Positions 46,120 through 55,523 are shown, counted from the stretch's first letter. The stretch is 64,000 bases of DNA from an uncultured Erythrobacter sp. (GCF_947497915.1 NZ_CANMIJ010000002.1:310001-374000); one strand, 5' to 3'. A program made the numbers and translations. Notes: generated by a model not told the origin, from the sequence alone.

Positions 46120-46812
46120 TTACGCGCCTTCGACTTCCGCAAAGTCGATCTTCAGACCCGGACCCATGGTCGAGGTCAGCGAGACCTTCTTCACATATTT
46201 GCCTTTGGCGCCCGATGGCTTCGCTTTGACGATAGCTTGCGTCATCGCTTCGAAGTTGGCTTTCAGCGCATCGTCGGAGAACGACATTTTGCCGATGCCC
46301 GAGTGGATGATGCCCATCTTCTCAACGCGGAATTCAACCTGGCCGCCTTTGGCGTCCTTAACGGCTTGCTCGACGTTCGGAGTGACAGTGCCCAGTTTCG
46401 GGTTTGGCATCAGGCCTTTCGGACCCAGAACCTTACCGAGACGGCCAACAACACCCATCATGTCCGGCGTGGCGATCACGCGGTCATAGTCGAGGTTGCC
46501 TGCCTGCATGTCTTCCATCAGGTCTTCGGCGCCAACTTTATCAGCGCCAGCAGCGGTCGCCTTGTCGGCGTTGTCGCCTTTGGCGAACACAGCGACTTTG
46601 ACGTTCTTACCGGTGCCCGAAGGCAGCGATACCATGCCGCGAACCATCTGGTCTGCGTGACGCGGATCAACACCGAGGTTCATCGCGACTTCGACGGTTT
46701 CGTCGAATTTCGCTTTGTGAGTGCGCAGTGTCGCGATTGCCTCGTCGATAGAGTACAGCTTTTCGCTGTCCAGTTCGGCGACTGCTTTTTGTTTCTTGGT
46801 TTGCTTAGCCAT
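46120..46812 (-). CDS. rplA: 50S ribosomal protein L1
   Basis: 230 residues, with the L1 signature [16 protein letters not shown] and the N-terminal TKKQKAV. It forms the L1 stalk of the large subunit and in other bacteria also represses the L11-L1 mRNA. It follows rplK by 4 bases. The usual next genes rplJ-rplL-rpoB-rpoC are not here; a terminator and the convergent DUF2339 gene follow instead. Confidence 0.97.
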   Translation of the reverse strand: MAKQTKKQKAVAELDSEKLYSIDEAIATLRTHKAKFDETVEVAMNLGVDPRHADQMVRGMVSLPSGTGKNVKVAVFAKGDNADKATAAGADKVGAEDLMEDMQAGNLDYDRVIATPDMMGVVGRLGKVLGPKGLMPNPKLGTVTPNVEQAVKDAKGGQVEFRVEKMGIIHSGIGKMSFSDDALKANFEAMTQAIVKAKPSGAKGKYVKKVSLTSTMGPGLKIDFAEVEGA

Positions 46813-46816
46813 GGGT

Positions 46817-47245
46817 TCAGCCCTCCACTTCGAGACCCATCGAACGCGCGGAGCCTTCGATGATCTTCATCGCCTGATCGATGTCGGTTGCGTTCAGATC
46901 AGCCATTTTGGTTTCGGCGATCTCTTTGACTTGGGCACGGCTGATTTTGCCGACCTTGTCTTTGTTCGGTTCACCCGAACCCTTTTTCACCTTGGCGGCC
47001 TTCTTGAGAAGGAACGATGCCGGTGGGGTTTTGGTAGTGAAAGTGAACGAACGGTCCGCATAGACGGTAATCGTAGTTGGGATTGGAGCGTTCTTTTCCA
47101 TGTCCTGCGTTGCGGCGTTGAACGCCTTGCAGAATTCCATGATGTTGACGCCGCGCTGACCAAGCGCCGGGCCGATTGGCGGCGACGGGTTGGCAGTGCC
47201 CGCGGGCACTTGCAGCTTGATATAGCCTTCGATCTTCTTGGCCAT
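46817..47245 (-). CDS. rplK: 50S ribosomal protein L11
   Basis: 142 residues beginning [16 protein letters not shown], with the rRNA-binding and factor-site signatures [21 protein letters not shown] and [21 protein letters not shown]. The ATG at 47245 follows GAAAGGAAGG; the frame extends 6 codons upstream without support. nusG, usually directly before rplK, is 2.4 kb away. Confidence 0.97.
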   Translation of the reverse strand: MAKKIEGYIKLQVPAGTANPSPPIGPALGQRGVNIMEFCKAFNAATQDMEKNAPIPTTITVYADRSFTFTTKTPPASFLLKKAAKVKKGSGEPNKDKVGKISRAQVKEIAETKMADLNATDIDQAMKIIEGSARSMGLEVEG

Positions 47246-47671
47246 GAGGCCTTCCTTTCTCACTATCCCCCGACACTGAAAGATGCTCTTTCAAACCGGG
47301 GTCATGTTAAGCGGTCCAACGGCTTGCCGAATGGCAGGCCTCCCGCGCGGATTCCCATCAATGTGATGGAGGCTGCGCGAAATAGCGTTTCCCGCGCATT
47401 TTGCAAGCCGTGAGTTGGCGCATTCTGCTTTTGGCGGAGCAATACCAGTACAAGTTCGCCTAACTCTCACTCACTCGCACGATCAATCCGGAACGCTGAT
47501 CTGCTTTGGATCAACCCAAAACACAATCTAATCTGCGCCAAATTGGCCGCAGGGCGAACCATTCTGCAAACGTAAAACCTTGTTTCAAATGAACTGGTCG
47601 AGGGATGACTTCACATTGCGTTAGACATAGGTCGGCAAAGGCAGCGTGAACCGAAAAACGCATTCTCTTCA
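47246..47671 (-). other. rplK leader and upstream region
   Basis: About 425 bases without a gene. A hairpin with arms TGAAAGA and TCTTTCA around TGC (47277-47293) lies 32 bases before rplK and would form in its leader RNA. It might be part of an L1-type control site, but I cannot match it to one. The rest presumably holds the divergent rplK and DUF11 promoters, which I could not place. Confidence 0.5.
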
Positions 47672-49372
47672 ATGAAACCAACGATTATGACCTGCATCGA
47701 TAACAAACCGTCTTCCTTCTTCGCGCGCGCACCTTTGGCGCTACTAATGGCGGCGAGTGCGGGCTTACTATCCGCTCCGTTGGCGGCTCAAACTCAGCGA
47801 GCATCTGAAAACCCCAGTTGGGAGGAAAACGATCCTCCTGGTGACCCAAACTATCGCATTTACACCAATGCCGAGGTCCCTGGCTGGGATAGCACAACTG
47901 GCAATATCGAAATTTGGGACAATAATTTTTTGGGTGTTTTGGCCGCTGTCGGGCAAAAATTTGCCGAATTGAACGCCAATGTGAACGGATCAACCTATCA
48001 GGATATCTGCCTTCTCAATGGGGATGAGATTAACTGGGGGTTCTATCACCGCTCTCGCAGCGGCGGGCCTGCAGTGCAGAATGTCTCGTTGGAGATTGCC
48101 AATTCTGCGGGCACCGTCATCAACACGCTTGCAACGTCCAATTCTACAAACAGGACATCTTGGGATTTGCTTCAAGGCACCAGTGCCCCATTCACCGGCG
48201 CGACGGGTGTGTACCGATTCCAGTTTACCACCACCAATACCGGTAGTTTGGGCAACTTTCTGGATGGAATGGACATCAATGTTCTGCCAGTCGTTGAGTT
48301 TGCGGCCACACCGACAACATCTATCGAAGGCGAAGCAGCGGCGGCCCTCCCAAAAATCGCATTCAGCGGACGGATCAACGCTCCAACAGCGGTGACCGTG
48401 CAGGTAACCGGTGGCACAGCGACGCTGGGCGATGATTTCCAAACGCCGTCTGGCACCAGTTCGTGGACCGTCATCGTTCCTGCCGGCACCTATGTCGCGG
48501 AGGAATTCGATATCGGCGTGACGCTTCTCAATGATGGCGTGGCCGACAGTGGCGAAACTATCGACTTCACTCTGGCGCAGAACGCGAACATCTACAATTT
48601 GTCGTCGACACAGACCTGCGGCGGCGCCCCGATCCAAACGGCTCAGCACACCATCACCGAGGCAACGGAGCTGCGCACAGTCAAAACGCTGACATCTGCC
48701 GATCCGGCGCCGGTTGCTGGCGACACTGTAACTTTCCAAATTGCCACCACCAATGACGGGCCATCCATCGCCACCAATGTGACGCTTACCGATGAGATCC
48801 CGGCTGAACTGAACGCAGCGGTGGGCAATGGCGCGGTCTCACAAGGAACGTACGACCCCAACTCTGGTGTTTGGGCGCTCGGGACGTTGGGTGTCGGCGT
48901 GACCGCGACTCTCGTGATTGAGGGAACGGTTATTGGCGACAATGGCGGGCAGACGATCACCAATACCACAAGCCCGGCGACCGGCGAGCAACCCGACCCC
49001 TCCACAACAGGCGATGTTTTGACCGCGTCTGTGACAGTCACGCCGTCGGCAGATTTGTCGATAACAAAAACCAACACGCCCGGCGAAAACGGCGAGCTGG
49101 ATCAGACATCTGATGGGGTCGTTACCGGTTCGACTACGTCTTATTCGTTGGTCGTCACGAACAGTGGGCCCGATACTCTTACAGGGGCAATTGTCACCGA
49201 TACTCCGGGCGCCGGCATAACATGTGCCGCCGCCACTCCGATCACAATCACCGGCTCTGGCGTGCCTACAGGCAGTTTTACTTTTGGCGATCTTGCTGGC
49301 GCCGGGATCACTCTAGGCACGCTCGGTGTTGGAGATCAGACAACTCTGATCGTAACATGTTCGGTGAATTGA
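47672..49372 (+). CDS. Secreted DUF11/Calx-beta-type surface protein
   Basis: 566 residues. Signal peptide ending in LAAQ near residue 40, then an unassigned domain (about 41-210), a Calx-beta-like segment (about 215-320, with GTATLGDDFQTPSGT and DSGETIDFTL), and two DUF11-type repeats (from about 335 and 470), seen in ADPAPVAGDTVTFQIATTNDGP and TTSYSLVVTNSGPDT. DUF11 proteins are usually exported adhesins or surface-layer-associated proteins. No anchor or autotransporter barrel is seen. It sits on the opposite strand between nusG and rplK. Confidence 0.85.
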   Translation: MKPTIMTCIDNKPSSFFARAPLALLMAASAGLLSAPLAAQTQRASENPSWEENDPPGDPNYRIYTNAEVPGWDSTTGNIEIWDNNFLGVLAAVGQKFAELNANVNGSTYQDICLLNGDEINWGFYHRSRSGGPAVQNVSLEIANSAGTVINTLATSNSTNRTSWDLLQGTSAPFTGATGVYRFQFTTTNTGSLGNFLDGMDINVLPVVEFAATPTTSIEGEAAAALPKIAFSGRINAPTAVTVQVTGGTATLGDDFQTPSGTSSWTVIVPAGTYVAEEFDIGVTLLNDGVADSGETIDFTLAQNANIYNLSSTQTCGGAPIQTAQHTITEATELRTVKTLTSADPAPVAGDTVTFQIATTNDGPSIATNVTLTDEIPAELNAAVGNGAVSQGTYDPNSGVWALGTLGVGVTATLVIEGTVIGDNGGQTITNTTSPATGEQPDPSTTGDVLTASVTVTPSADLSITKTNTPGENGELDQTSDGVVTGSTTSYSLVVTNSGPDTLTGAIVTDTPGAGITCAAATPITITGSGVPTGSFTFGDLAGAGITLGTLGVGDQTTLIVTCSVN

Positions 49373-49377
49373 CCCTT

Positions 49378-49581
49378 CTAGCTTGACCAGGCTTTGCCTC
49401 CCCGATCAATTTCGCGGCGCGGCGTCTTCATGCCTTTTGTCCGGCTGGTCAGATGAAATTTGCGGCATAACTCGCAGCGATAAGCGCGCAGCTTGAACGG
49501 CGCAGCGAATGCCGCGTCTTCAGCCGCCTCCCGCGTGGGATAGCGTTTCTTCTTATTGCAGATGCCGGGGCGTGTTTTCAT
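49378..49581 (-). CDS. Small basic Cys-rich hypothetical protein
   Basis: 67 residues, strongly basic, with Cys8 and a CELCRKFHLT segment that could form a one-sided zinc or RNA-binding knuckle. No family recognised, though similar short proteins appear in related genomes as far as I recall. It starts 21 bases after nusG on the same strand, so it probably shares that transcript. It ends 5 bases from the convergent DUF11 gene. Confidence 0.65.
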   Translation of the reverse strand: MKTRPGICNKKKRYPTREAAEDAAFAAPFKLRAYRCELCRKFHLTSRTKGMKTPRREIDRGGKAWSS

Positions 49582-49602
49582 CGCCGCCCCGATATAGCCG
49601 GA

Positions 49603-50139
49603 TTACTTGACCAGTTCGACCTGTTCAAAGTCCAACTCGACCGGCGTCGCGCGGCCAAAGATCGAAACCGAAACCTTGACCTTGGCTTTGTCGAAATCGA
49701 GTTCCTCGACCACACCATTGAAGCTTGCGAATGGACCGTCGAGCACTTTGACCTGATCGCCGATTTCGTATTCGACGGTGATCTCTTTTTTCGGCGCGGA
49801 TTTCGCTTCCTCGACACCGCCAAAATAGCGCGCAGCTTCTTTTTCGCTGATCGCCTGCGGCTTGTTGCCCGAACCCAGGAAGCCGGTGACTTTCGGAGTG
49901 TTCTTGACGAGGTGGTACACGTCATCGGTCATGTTAAGTTTGGCGAGGACATAGCCCGGCATAAACTTACGCTCGACCTGAACTTTCTTGCCGCGCTTTA
50001 CTTCTGTGATGGTCTCGGTCGGAACTTCGACTTCTTCGACACCCTCCGCCAGGCCAAGACGGTCTGCTTCAGACAGAATCGCCTCTTTCACCTTGTTTTC
50101 GAAACCGGAGTAAGCGTGGATGATGTACCAGCGGGCCAT
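49603..50139 (-). CDS. nusG: Transcription termination/antitermination factor NusG
   Basis: 178 residues. NGN domain starts ARWYIIHAYSGFENKVKEAI and contains RKFMPGYVLAKLNMTDDVYHLVKNTPKVTGFLG. The C-terminal KOW motif is GDQVKVLDGPFASFNGVVEELD. It links RNA polymerase with ribosome or Rho. It lies 40 bases after secE, the standard order. Confidence 0.97.
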   Translation of the reverse strand: MARWYIIHAYSGFENKVKEAILSEADRLGLAEGVEEVEVPTETITEVKRGKKVQVERKFMPGYVLAKLNMTDDVYHLVKNTPKVTGFLGSGNKPQAISEKEAARYFGGVEEAKSAPKKEITVEYEIGDQVKVLDGPFASFNGVVEELDFDKAKVKVSVSIFGRATPVELDFEQVELVK

Positions 50140-50179
50140 GGATTATCCTTGAAGTCGGAACGTTGTGTTGAGCGCGCTC

Positions 50180-50389
50180 TTAAGCGAGCGTCAGCAGGAA
50201 TTTGACGATAGCGTTGAACAAGCTGTCGATGCCGAAAAAGAACAGCGACAGAATCACCATGAAGATGAACACGAAGATCGATGTACGGATCGTCTCTTCG
50301 CGTGTCGGCCAGACAACTTTGCTCGTCTCGGTGCGAACCTGATTCACAAACTCGGCGGGCGAGGTCTTCTTCTTTTTCTCTTCGGCCAT
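50180..50389 (-). CDS. secE: Preprotein translocase subunit SecE
   Basis: 69 residues from ATG 50389 with one C-terminal membrane helix, preceded by the conserved FVNQVRTETSKVVWPTREET amphipathic segment. Part of the SecYEG channel. Upstream, 286 bases separate it from the divergent AGCS symporter; that gap shows no gene or clear hairpin. Confidence 0.96.
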   Translation of the reverse strand: MAEEKKKKTSPAEFVNQVRTETSKVVWPTREETIRTSIFVFIFMVILSLFFFGIDSLFNAIVKFLLTLA

Positions 50390-50675
50390 GGGTTGAGCCT
50401 TGTCCTTCAAAACTGTGTCATATCATCCGGTGGATCGCTTTTAGGTAAGTCTCGTCGCCGCCCCGAACAAGGTCCGGGAGGGGCTCAATGATTTTGCGAT
50501 GTCGGAAAGACACAAAAGCCAATAGGGCCGCGCTTACGCAAAAGCAAGCGCAACAATCATGGTTCGGACGCCCTTTCGGCTTGTGCCGAGGCATCGGTGT
50601 CCCTAGCGTGCGCCGCTTAAGATTGGCCCAAACGGGCCGATTGTTCTTCGGGGAACGTAAAAGGGGATAGCCATA

Positions 50676-52214
50676 ATGGCTGCAACACCATCGGGCGCGG
50701 AAGCATGGATCGCGCCGATCACCAATCTATCGGATTTCATCTGGGGCGGTACATGGAACGGCGAAGCCCTTCCGTGGCTTTCCATCGGCGGCCAACCCAT
50801 CCCGCCAATGACGCTAATCCTGCTTGGCATCGGCATGTACATCATGTTCGGCCTGCGCTTTTACCCGATCGTCAAACTGGGCAGCGCGTTCAAAGGGCTG
50901 TTCTCCAGCCGCAAAGGCCAAGGTTCAGGCGAAATCTCGCCTTTCGCCGCGCTTTCAACCGCGCTTTCGGGACAGGTCGGCACGGGTAACCTCGCCGGTG
51001 TAGCGACAGCTATCGCGCTGGGCGGACCGGGTGCGATTTTCTGGATGTGGATTACCGCGCTTGTCGGCATGGCGCTGGCCTTTGCCGAAGGGTCACTGGC
51101 CATTCGGTACCGTGAAAAGACATCAGACGGCGTCTATCGCGGCGGCCCGATGACGTACATTATGATGGGCCTTGGCAAAAAATGGACGTGGCTCGCCATC
51201 GTTTTCTGTCTCGGCACTCTGTTCTCCGCACTCGTAACTGGCAACTCAATTCAGGCCAACGCGATTGCGGATGGCATGAACGAACTGTTCGGCATCGAAG
51301 AATATATCGGCGGGGCGATCACTGCGATCCTCGTCTTTATCGTGATTATCGGCGGCATCAAATCAATCGGCAGCGTGGCGGAGAAGATCATTCCGTTCAT
51401 GGCCGGTGCCTACATCATCATGGCCGTTCTCGCGCTTGCGCTTAACTTTGGCGACTTGCCGGCAACCTTCGCGTTGATCTTTGATGGCGCGTTCAATCCG
51501 CAGGCGGCGACCGGCGGCTTTGCCGGTGCGGCGATCATGCTGGCGATCCGTGCAGGTGTGGCTCGCGGTCTGTTCTCGAACGAGGCGGGTCAGGGTTCGA
51601 CACCTATCGCTCATGCGGTCGCGCAGACGAACGACCCACAGCAGCAGGGCCGCATGGCCATGCTGGGCACGTTCATCGATACGATCGTGATCTGCACCAT
51701 GACAGCGCTGGTTATGCTGACTGTGCAGGGCGACTTCACCGCTGGCGGCGAAGCCGTGAAACATGCTTGGAATTCGGACCTTCAAGGATTTGCGATGACA
51801 AGCGGCGCGTTCGCTGCGGCCTTCCCGTTTGAAGTGATCGGGGTGCCCATCGGCACGCTTATCGCGTCAATCGCGCTGATCCTGTTCGTGTTCACCACGC
51901 TTCTGACGTGGAGCTATTACGGCGAGCGGGCGATCACCTTCATTTATGACCGCGTGCCGGGTTCAACCCGCGGTGGTGAGAAGATCCTCCACATGGTGTG
52001 GCGCGTGCTTTGGTGCGTGGTGATCTATCTTGGATCGACGCTCGATCTGACGCTGGTATGGCGCACGGGCGATATCGCCAACGCTGCCATGGCATTGCCA
52101 AACCTGTTGGCGCTGCTGTTGCTGTCCGGCGTAGTGTTCAAACTGGCGCGCGGCGAGAAAGACGCAGGCCCAACTCACACTGCCGAAACACCGGAAGAGC
52201 CGAACGAATACTGA
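50676..52214 (+). CDS. Sodium:alanine/glycine symporter (AGCS family)
   Basis: 512 residues with about ten membrane segments. Signatures GQVGTGNLAGVATAIALGGPGAIFWMW and FSNEAGQGSTPIAHAVAQ are specific to AGCS proteins such as DagA/AlsT. It imports alanine or glycine with sodium. It lies between secE and tRNA-Trp, on the opposite strand, and is followed by a strong terminator. Confidence 0.93.
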   Translation: MAATPSGAEAWIAPITNLSDFIWGGTWNGEALPWLSIGGQPIPPMTLILLGIGMYIMFGLRFYPIVKLGSAFKGLFSSRKGQGSGEISPFAALSTALSGQVGTGNLAGVATAIALGGPGAIFWMWITALVGMALAFAEGSLAIRYREKTSDGVYRGGPMTYIMMGLGKKWTWLAIVFCLGTLFSALVTGNSIQANAIADGMNELFGIEEYIGGAITAILVFIVIIGGIKSIGSVAEKIIPFMAGAYIIMAVLALALNFGDLPATFALIFDGAFNPQAATGGFAGAAIMLAIRAGVARGLFSNEAGQGSTPIAHAVAQTNDPQQQGRMAMLGTFIDTIVICTMTALVMLTVQGDFTAGGEAVKHAWNSDLQGFAMTSGAFAAAFPFEVIGVPIGTLIASIALILFVFTTLLTWSYYGERAITFIYDRVPGSTRGGEKILHMVWRVLWCVVIYLGSTLDLTLVWRTGDIANAAMALPNLLALLLLSGVVFKLARGEKDAGPTHTAETPEEPNEY

Positions 52215-52234
52215 TCGGCCCAACCTAAACAAAC

Positions 52235-52268
52235 AAAGGCCGGCTTGCATCGCGCAAGCCGGCCTTTT
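52235..52268 (+). terminator. Rho-independent terminator of the AGCS gene
   Basis: Perfect stem AAAGGCCGGCTTGC (52235-52248) with its complement (52254-52267), loop of 5 bases, then a T run. It also faces the end of the tRNA-Trp gene on the other strand. Confidence 0.9.
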
Positions 52269-52288
52269 TGTTGCCCTGAATTTTCGAA

Positions 52289-52364
52289 TGGCAGGGGCAC
52301 AGAGACTCGAACTCTGGACCTTCGGTTTTGGAGACCGACGCTCTACCAACTGAGCTACGCCCCT
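52289..52364 (-). tRNA. tRNA-Trp (anticodon CCA)
   Basis: 76 bases. Acceptor AGGGGCG pairs with TGCCCCT (final G-U), the D arm reads GCTCAGTTGGTAGAGC, the anticodon loop CTCCAAA has CCA, the T arm is AGAGTTCGAGTCTCT, and the 3' CCA is encoded. In many alphaproteobacteria this gene directly precedes secE; here the AGCS gene lies between them. Confidence 0.96.
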
Positions 52365-52523
52365 GCAGGCAGCGCGCGCAATAGCGGGGGCAGGCGACAT
52401 AGGCAATACAAGATCGCGTCTGCGCGCGTGTTACTGCCTAAACGCCAAAAACCACGGCCCGTCGCGTTATGTCGCGTTCTGCCTAGCGCTGGGTGCGACC
52501 TCGCTGCTAAACGCGCCAGCATC

Positions 52524-53249
52524 ATGCATTCGCCTCTTCGCAACGCCATACCGGTCGAAACCCTTCTGCTTGCCTATCGCAGCGGCATTTTCCCCATGGC
52601 CGACACGCGCGAAGACCAAGACGTGTTCTGGGTGGAGCCGCGCGATAGAGCAATCATCCCCCTAGAGGGCCTGCATGTGTCGAAATCCTTACGCAAAGTG
52701 CTGCGAGCAGACCGCTATACCGTGACGCTCAATCAAGCGTTTGAAGACGTGATCCATGCCTGCGCCGCCCCGCGCCCGGGCCATCCGGAAAGCTGGATCA
52801 GCGACCGGATCGTGCGCAGCTATGTCGATCTGCACCTTGCAGGCCACGCCCATTCAATCGAATGCTGGCAGGATGATGAGCACGGCAAACCGCAGCTGGT
52901 CGGCGGGCTTTACGGCGTGTCCTTCGATTCGGTCTTTTGCGGTGAAAGCATGTTCAGCCGCGCTGATAATGCCAGCAAGGTCGCGCTGTGCTGGCTCGTC
53001 GCGCTCTTACGGCTTGCGGATTTCAAACTGCTCGATTGCCAGTTTATGACCGATCACCTTGCCTCAATGGGCGCGGCCGAAATGCCTCAGGCTGAATATC
53101 TGAACCTGGTATCGATGGCTCGAGGGAAACCGACCATGTCGCTCGGTGAGGCTTTTGAGGAGATTGCCGTCAACGCGAAAGCGTCTGACAACTCGCGCCC
53201 CTATTCGCCGGGCCAACTCATCGCGCAGTCTTTGACCCAGACATCATAG
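52524..53249 (+). CDS. aat: Leucyl/phenylalanyl-tRNA-protein transferase
   Basis: 241 residues. Adds Leu or Phe to proteins with N-terminal Arg or Lys, making them ClpAP substrates in the N-degron pathway. Family marks are LLLAYRSGIFPMAD, WVEPRDRAIIPLEGLHVSKSLRK and FGGVYG-like LVGGLYGVSFDSVFCGESMFSR. The ATG at 52524 lacks a strong ribosome site; the open frame reaches back over the tRNA gene, so this is the first sensible ATG. Its last 49 bases overlap the convergent DUF2155 gene. Confidence 0.94.
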   Translation: MHSPLRNAIPVETLLLAYRSGIFPMADTREDQDVFWVEPRDRAIIPLEGLHVSKSLRKVLRADRYTVTLNQAFEDVIHACAAPRPGHPESWISDRIVRSYVDLHLAGHAHSIECWQDDEHGKPQLVGGLYGVSFDSVFCGESMFSRADNASKVALCWLVALLRLADFKLLDCQFMTDHLASMGAAEMPQAEYLNLVSMARGKPTMSLGEAFEEIAVNAKASDNSRPYSPGQLIAQSLTQTS

Positions 53250-53683
53250 ATCGGGTGCTCGACAACATTGAGGCTGGGCGATTCCTTGAACAGCCAGCCT
53301 GAGAACACGCGAGCGTGCTCGCTTTGGCCGCGATCCAGAATATCCACCTGAACAAAAGCGCCGGTTTCCTGCGGCATTTCCCACGCAGCCGAGCGTTCGC
53401 AGCTCGCCAGCGTCACGATGACAGGGCCAATCTCGCGCGTTTCACCCGGCTTCATCTCAATATCTTCGCTGATATTGTTGCGCTTATTCAGCAGGCCGAG
53501 AGTTGCGACACGATCTTCATTAGGTGTTGCGCCATCGGCAGATGGCAAAGCCGCGGGTTCGCCCTCAACGGGCGCATCGGCCGCTTCGCCCAAAGGAACC
53601 GCTACTGTTTCGGGTTCCTCAGCCTCGCCGCCGCATGCCGTCAGCATCAGCGAAATCAGAGCAAAGGAAGCAAAAGGCCGCAT
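53201..53683 (-). CDS. DUF2155-domain lipoprotein
   Basis: 160 residues. Signal segment with lipobox MLTAC, an acidic Pro/Ala-rich linker, then the DUF2155 domain with LNKRNNISEDIEMKPGE, VDILDRGQSEHARVFSGWLFKESPSLN and the end YDVWVKDC. Function unknown; usually found next to the NDUFA12-type gene in alphaproteobacteria, as here (11 bases apart). An ATG at 53713 inside the preceding gene is an alternative start. Confidence 0.88.
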   Translation of the reverse strand: MRPFASFALISLMLTACGGEAEEPETVAVPLGEAADAPVEGEPAALPSADGATPNEDRVATLGLLNKRNNISEDIEMKPGETREIGPVIVTLASCERSAAWEMPQETGAFVQVDILDRGQSEHARVFSGWLFKESPSLNVVEHPIYDVWVKDCAMSWPGE

Positions 53684-53694
53684 CGCGGATCTGG

Positions 53695-54114
53695 TCAGCC
53701 CTCGGGCGACCATGCCTCGTAATCGCCGACAGCCGCAGCGCGTTTGCCGCCACGTTCCAGCGCGCCTTGAGGGCGGTATGCCTGAGCGGTGCCGGTGGCA
53801 TTGGGGGTGTATTCGACTTCCCAAATTTTCGCCGGCGGCAGATGGCTTTCAGGCACATCATCGAACGCACCATGCAGCCAACCATGCCATTCGGATGGCA
53901 CGCGGCTCGAATCATTCGCGCCTTTATAAATGACCCAGCGCTTTTCTTTCTGGGTGTAGGAACCGGTCGGGGCCCCATCTTTCGCTGCCTGACGGTAATA
54001 TTTATTGCCTTCGGCATCCGTGCCGACATGCTCGCCGCCAGTGCGCATGGCCCACCAATGCGTGCCAAGCGTAGCGCCATCCCACCATGTGAAGATTTTT
54101 CCGAAGATTCCCAT
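53695..54114 (-). CDS. NDUFA12-family (complex I 17.2 kDa type) protein
   Basis: 139 residues starting MGIFGKIFTWWDGATLGTHW. The signature ERWVIYKG-like KRWVIYKGANDSSRVPSEWHGWLH is characteristic of the NDUFA12 accessory subunit of mitochondrial complex I and its alphaproteobacterial homologues. It would sit at the peripheral arm of NADH:ubiquinone oxidoreductase. Located between DUF192 and DUF2155 genes in one operon. Confidence 0.93.
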   Translation of the reverse strand: MGIFGKIFTWWDGATLGTHWWAMRTGGEHVGTDAEGNKYYRQAAKDGAPTGSYTQKEKRWVIYKGANDSSRVPSEWHGWLHGAFDDVPESHLPPAKIWEVEYTPNATGTAQAYRPQGALERGGKRAAAVGDYEAWSPEG

Positions 54115-54152
54115 GCCGGATCGGTTAGCCGAATTGGCGCGTCACGCCAAGA

Positions 54153-54701
54153 TTATTCAGCCGTGTTTTCCGGCAGATCATATTCCACCGCGTCACCGGG
54201 TTCGATGCCCAGTTCTTCGGACAATCCGCCGCGAATTTCAAACACGGCAGAGGCCAGTCCTTCAGAGGGCAGGGAATCGAGCGAATAGGGTTCAGTCCGC
54301 TCGGCAATATTGGTGATCCGCCCATCGGTGCCGACAAAGATTATGTCGAGCGAGATCGGCGTGTTGCGCATCCAGAAACTGCGGGTTTGCGGGACATAAG
54401 ACGGGAAAATCATCGCCTCATCATCGGCTAGTTCCGTTCTAAACATAAGCCCGCGCGTCTGCGCCTCTGCGCTGTCCGCCAATTCCGTCTTGAAACTGTG
54501 CCGGGTATCGCCGCTGACGATGGTCACATTGATTATCTCAAGGCCGGAGATTGGATGCGCGTCCGCTGCTTCCTCAGTTTCAGGCGCGGTGGGCGGGTCT
54601 TTCGCTGCGCCAACTGGGGTGCAGGCAGCAATCATCAGCGCAACCGGCGCAAGCCGGAAAGCCAATACTGATTTCGGGAGCAATTGATCAATCATCGTCA
54701 T
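54153..54701 (-). CDS. DUF192-domain lipoprotein
   Basis: 182 residues. Lipobox MIAAC near residue 28, then the DUF192 domain: FKTELADSAEAQTRGLMFRTELADDEAMIF, SFWMRNTPISLDIIFV and the C-terminal GLSEELGIEPGDAVEY. An envelope protein of unknown function. Its start overlaps the end of recX by 14 bases. Confidence 0.9.
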   Translation of the reverse strand: MTMIDQLLPKSVLAFRLAPVALMIAACTPVGAAKDPPTAPETEEAADAHPISGLEIINVTIVSGDTRHSFKTELADSAEAQTRGLMFRTELADDEAMIFPSYVPQTRSFWMRNTPISLDIIFVGTDGRITNIAERTEPYSLDSLPSEGLASAVFEIRGGLSEELGIEPGDAVEYDLPENTAE

Positions 54702-55383
54702 AGCCCTGTTCCCCTAGCGCTTCCGTGACCCATTGCTCAACATCTTCGATGCCAGGTGCATCCATAATGAACCGAACGTGGTCCATCTTGTGGCCTGCAC
54801 GCAGCATGGCGGCAACCTGTTTGTCGCGAAGCTTGTGGGAATTTACATCGCGTAAACTACCTTCGTGAATCCTCTCTTCATTTGCGCGCAATTTATCTGA
54901 ATAGACACCAAATCGTCGCTTTTTGGCGAGCAATGCTGCGGCTTCGCGCGCGGCGGCTTCGCTGGGCGCGTGATCGTCGCGAACGGTTTCATCAACGCCT
55001 GCAGCCCACAACGCCTGCTCAACCCTTCTCGCGCCATATCCACGCGCCGTCAGGTCACGCGATTTGGCGCGCGCATAGGCATCGTCGTTGACATAACCAA
55101 GCTCGATCAAACGGGCGACGAGCGTAGGAATGTCGAGATCAATGGTCCGACCGTCTCCATCTTCGGCCACACCGCGCTCGCGAATTTTTCGGGCGAGATA
55201 CCCCTCAAGCTTAGCACCAGTTGTCGCAAAGCGCGCCGCATAAGAGAGCGCGAGATCCCGCAAAGTCGTTTCATCCAATGGCTTACGCTTGCGGACACGC
55301 CTTTCCGCTGGGCCGCGTCGCTCTTTACCAGAGACGCCGAGGCCGGATTTCCTCCGGCCATTTGATGACGAAAACGTATTCAA
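54688..55383 (-). CDS. recX: Regulatory protein RecX
   Basis: 231 residues, three-helix-repeat protein that modulates RecA filaments. Seen: YLARKIRERG, LIELGYVNDDAYARAKSRDL and GYGARRVEQALWAAGV. The N-terminal 35 residues are Arg/Lys-rich. No ATG precedes the conserved part; the TTG at 55383 is the best start I can find, so the exact N-terminus is uncertain. recA is not in the window. Divergent from the acyl-AMP ligase gene. Confidence 0.85.
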   Translation of the reverse strand: MNTFSSSNGRRKSGLGVSGKERRGPAERRVRKRKPLDETTLRDLALSYAARFATTGAKLEGYLARKIRERGVAEDGDGRTIDLDIPTLVARLIELGYVNDDAYARAKSRDLTARGYGARRVEQALWAAGVDETVRDDHAPSEAAAREAAALLAKKRRFGVYSDKLRANEERIHEGSLRDVNSHKLRDKQVAAMLRAGHKMDHVRFIMDAPGIEDVEQWVTEALGEQGYDDD

Positions 55384-55523
55384 TGCGATCTTTTTGCCTT
55401 ATTCGTGCCACAGTCCTTATCAAATGGAGGAATTTGGACCGTTTTAGGCATGGGAGCCTGATGCGTGAGGGATATGATAGGGCGCACTTTGCTGCGCTGC
55501 AAATTACGGGTATCGCTATAAAT

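Noticed and set aside
50390..50675. Riboswitch before the AGCS symporter
   Set aside because: A glycine riboswitch would fit the transporter, but I could not find its conserved core or tandem architecture.
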